Assembly: GCA_040881945.1 (NCBI GenBank)
Contig: JBBECF010000007.1
Location: 1-8,646, forward strand
DNA length: 8,646 nucleotides
Reading direction: 5' to 3'
Source: JBBECF01 sp040881945
GTDB taxonomy: Bacteria; Pseudomonadota; Alphaproteobacteria; Dongiales; Dongiaceae
Position numbers and translations under genes: made by a program. Within the stretch, counting starts at the first letter, position 1, and every line of letters starts with the position of its first letter. The notes under the pieces were generated by a model, which had not been told where the DNA came from, did not search any database, and saw nothing but the letters and a program-made list of their open reading frames with translations. This document shows, piece after piece, positions 6,758 through 8,646 of this stretch.

Positions 6758-7129
6758 ATGGCCGACGATATGCGGATCAACCTTGCCGAAAAGCTCGCGC
6801 GGTTCACCGATCGCTGGTCGCCGAAGGTGATCGAGACCGTCGATGACTATGAGGTCAAGGTCGTGAAGGTCAGAGGCGATTTCGTCTGGCACAAGCACGA
6901 CGACGCGGACGAACTGTTCCTCGTCGTCAACGGTCGCTTCCGGATGGATTTCCGCGACCGCCAGGTCGACGTCGGGCCGGGCGAGATCATCGTCGTGCCC
7001 AAGGGCGTCGAACACAAGCCCTTCGCGGCCGAGGAATGCGAGATTCTGTTGCTGGAGCGGCGTGGATTGGTGAACACCGGCGACGCCGCGCCCAGCGCCT
7101 ACACTCGGACCGAGTCGGAAAGGATCTGA
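6758..7129 (+). CDS. Cytoplasmic cupin-domain protein inside the pdh operon
   Basis: 123 residues, no signal peptide, one cupin barrel. The first motif is well preserved: FVWHKHDDADELFLVVNGRF supplies two histidines and a glutamate in the usual H-x-H-x(4)-E arrangement. The second, GPGEIIVVPKGVEHKPFA, provides the third histidine, so a bound divalent metal is likely. The type resembles small mannose-6-phosphate-isomerase-like cupins of unknown substrate. The ATG at 6758 follows a TGAGGG site at 6745-6750 that overlaps the E2 stop. The gene lies 10 bp after pdhC and 4 bp before lpdA, so it is almost certainly co-transcribed and translationally coupled. Its codon use is host-like. A role connected with the complex (metabolite sensing, lipoate or redox chemistry) is only a guess from position. 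Confidence 0.88.
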   Translation: MADDMRINLAEKLARFTDRWSPKVIETVDDYEVKVVKVRGDFVWHKHDDADELFLVVNGRFRMDFRDRQVDVGPGEIIVVPKGVEHKPFAAEECEILLLERRGLVNTGDAAPSAYTRTESERI

Positions 7130-7133
7130 CCGC

Positions 7134-8534
7134 ATGGCCGATGCCGGTTTCGATCTCATCGTCGTCGGCGGCGGGCCGGGCGGCTACGTCGCCGCGATCC
7201 GGGCGGCGCAGCTTGGCCTCAAGACCGCGCTGGTCGAGCGCGAGCATTTGGGCGGCATCTGCCTCAACTGGGGCTGCATCCCGACCAAGGCGCTGCTGCG
7301 CTCGTCGGAGATTTGGCATCTGATCCGGCACGCCGACGCCTACGGCTTCACGGTCGAGGGCGCGCGTTTCGACCTCGCCAAGGTCGTTGAGCGGTCGCGC
7401 AAGGTCGCGGGCCAGCTCGCCGCCGGCGTCAAGCACCTCCTGAAGAAGAACAAGGTGACGGTCGTCGATGGCCACGGCCGGCTCGCCGGAGCGGGCAGGG
7501 TGGCGGTCGAGAAGGACGGCAAGAAGGTCGCCGAGCTTACGGCCAAGCACATCGTTCTCGCCACCGGCGCGCGTGCCCGCACCCTGCCGGGGCTCGAGCC
7601 CGACGGCAAGCTGGTCTGGACCTACAAGGAGGCGATGGTGCCCGACCGCATGCCGAAATCCTTGCTCGTCGTCGGCAGCGGCGCCATCGGCATCGAATTC
7701 GCGAGCTTCTTCCGCACGCTCGGCGCCGAGGTCACCGTCGTCGAGATCCTCGACCGCATCCTGCCGGTCGAAGACGCGGAAATTTCCGCCTTCGCGCGCA
7801 AATCGTTCGAGAAGCAGGGCATGAAGATCGTCACCGGCGCCGCGGTGAAGGGCGTGAAGAAAGCCGCCGACTCCGTGACCGCCACCATCGAATCGGCCGG
7901 CAAGTCGAGCGACCTGACCGTCGAGCGCGTCATCCTCGCCGTCGGCATCGTCGGCAATGTCGAGGACATCGGCCTCGACGGCACAAAGATCAAGGTCGAG
8001 AAGACGCATGTCGTCGTCAACCGATGGGGCGAGACCGGCGAGACCGGCGTCCATGCCATCGGCGACCTCGTCGGCCCGCCCTGGCTCGCGCACAAGGCGA
8101 GCCACGAGGGCGTGCTGGTCGTCGAGCGCATCGCCGGGGTGAAGAACCTGCACCCGCTCGATGTCACCAAGATCCCCGGCTGCACCTACTGCATGCCGCA
8201 GGTCGCCAGCGTCGGCCTGACCGAGGCGGCGGCCAAGGCGGCCGGCCGCGAGGTGCGCGTCGGTCGCTTCCCCTTCATCGGCAACGGCAAGGCGATCGCG
8301 CTGGGCGAGCCCGAAGGCATGGTCAAGACCGTGTTCGACGCGAAAACCGGCGAGTTCCTGGGCGCCCACATGATCGGCGCCGAGGTGACCGAGCTGATCC
8401 AGGGCTTCGCCATCGCCCGCACGCTGGAATCGACCGAGGCGGAGCTGATGCACAGCATTTTCCCGCACCCGACGCTCAGTGAAATGATGCACGAGTCGGT
8501 GCTTGACGCCTATGGCCGGGCGATCCACTTCTAG
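7134..8534 (+). CDS. lpdA: Dihydrolipoyl dehydrogenase (E3)
   Basis: 466 residues, the normal length of a lipoamide dehydrogenase without a lipoyl domain. This FAD flavoprotein reoxidises dihydrolipoyl arms of E2 (and of E1-beta here) and reduces NAD+. An N-terminal FAD-binding fold (FDLIVVGGGPGGYVAAIRAA) is followed by the redox-active disulfide in GGICLNWGCIPTKALL (C43, C48). The NAD-binding fold has LLVVGSGAIGIEFASFFRTL with a following acidic residue in VTVVE. A second FAD contact is GVHAIGDLVGPPWLAHKA. The C-terminal dimerisation domain contains PGCTYCMPQVASVGLTEAA and the catalytic His-Glu pair in HSIFPHPTLSEMMHESV. A GGAAAGG site (7117-7123) within the end of the cupin gene precedes the ATG. 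Placement at the end of the pdh cluster indicates service of pyruvate dehydrogenase. The protein may also serve other 2-oxoacid complexes or glycine cleavage if no second copy exists, which this window cannot show. Confidence 0.96.
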   Translation: MADAGFDLIVVGGGPGGYVAAIRAAQLGLKTALVEREHLGGICLNWGCIPTKALLRSSEIWHLIRHADAYGFTVEGARFDLAKVVERSRKVAGQLAAGVKHLLKKNKVTVVDGHGRLAGAGRVAVEKDGKKVAELTAKHIVLATGARARTLPGLEPDGKLVWTYKEAMVPDRMPKSLLVVGSGAIGIEFASFFRTLGAEVTVVEILDRILPVEDAEISAFARKSFEKQGMKIVTGAAVKGVKKAADSVTATIESAGKSSDLTVERVILAVGIVGNVEDIGLDGTKIKVEKTHVVVNRWGETGETGVHAIGDLVGPPWLAHKASHEGVLVVERIAGVKNLHPLDVTKIPGCTYCMPQVASVGLTEAAAKAAGREVRVGRFPFIGNGKAIALGEPEGMVKTVFDAKTGEFLGAHMIGAEVTELIQGFAIARTLESTEAELMHSIFPHPTLSEMMHESVLDAYGRAIHF

Positions 8535-8566
8535 TCTCGAAAGCCCCTGGATCGTGATACGCCATA

Positions 8567-8633
8567 CCCTCACTCGCGAATATGAACGCGCGAAAAGCCC
8601 TCTCCCCTTGTGGGAGAGGGTTTGGGTGAGGGG
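8567..8633 (-). repeat. Palindromic repeat element B, copy 3, downstream of lpdA
   Basis: A third, more diverged copy in inverted orientation, starting 33 bp after the lpdA stop. The outer pair is CCCTCAC (8567-8573) and GTGAGGG (8626-8632). The main 9-bp hairpin is CCCTCTCCC (8598-8606) with GGGAGAGGG (8612-8620). A small TCGCG/CGCGA stem (8574-8578 and 8589-8593) takes the place of the GC-rich stem of copy 1. It could slow or end transcription after the operon, but there is no T-tract. The last bases of the window (8634-8646) show nothing recognisable. Confidence 0.75.
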
Positions 8634-8646
8634 TCGCGCGCGTCCG

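Noticed and set aside
2738..8573. Long minus-strand open frames opposite pdhA, pdhB, pdhC and lpdA (2738-3847, 4121-5164, 5848-6807, 6987-8573)
   Set aside because: They are antisense to genes with clear families and arise from G/C-rich third positions. Their translations are low-complexity Asp/Gly/Arg/Val/His-rich strings without domains.

Overview
The window is a stretch of high-GC chromosome (about 70% by eye, with strong G/C bias at third codon positions). It most likely comes from an alphaproteobacterium, perhaps of the Rhodospirillales or a related order. The basis is the gene order eno, ftsB-like gene, pdhA, pdhB, pdhC, lpd, which is typical of that class, an E1-beta subunit that carries its own lipoyl domain, and two kinds of short dispersed palindromic repeat common in alphaproteobacteria. 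Genus-level assignment is not possible from this sequence alone.

Layout. Positions 1-1248 hold enolase, missing only its first residues at the window edge. Positions 1249-2203 look like an accessory insertion between eno and the cell-division gene: a small exported cupin (1285-1695), the C-terminal remnant of a DinB-family gene (about 1723-1893), and a convergent small membrane protein of the DUF4389 type (1901-2203, minus strand). The last two meet tail to tail in a perfect 14-bp hairpin that contains both stop codons. An FtsB/DivIC-like septum protein follows (2295-2624), then a relatively AT-rich leader that probably holds the pdh promoter.

Positions 2792-8534 encode the pyruvate dehydrogenase complex: E1-alpha (pdhA), E1-beta with an N-terminal lipoyl domain (pdhB), E2 (pdhC, broken by a frame change into a lipoyl part and a binding-plus-catalytic part), a small cytoplasmic cupin of unknown role, and E3 (lpdA). 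With enolase making phosphoenolpyruvate just upstream, the region covers lower glycolysis and entry to the TCA cycle: pyruvate is decarboxylated by E1, the acetyl group moves through lipoyl arms to CoA on E2, and E3 reoxidises the lipoyl groups with NAD+.

The most unusual feature is the repeat content. One palindromic element (CCCTCACCC...GGGTGAGGG type) sits at the same place in the inter-domain linker of both pdhB and pdhC. It is translated in frame in pdhB, but a net 2-nt length difference in the pdhC copy breaks that gene. A third copy lies downstream of lpdA. A separate three-hairpin element with CTTGA/TCAAG loops fills much of the pdhB-pdhC gap. I saw no tRNA, rRNA, CRISPR array, transposase or clearly new enzymatic system.
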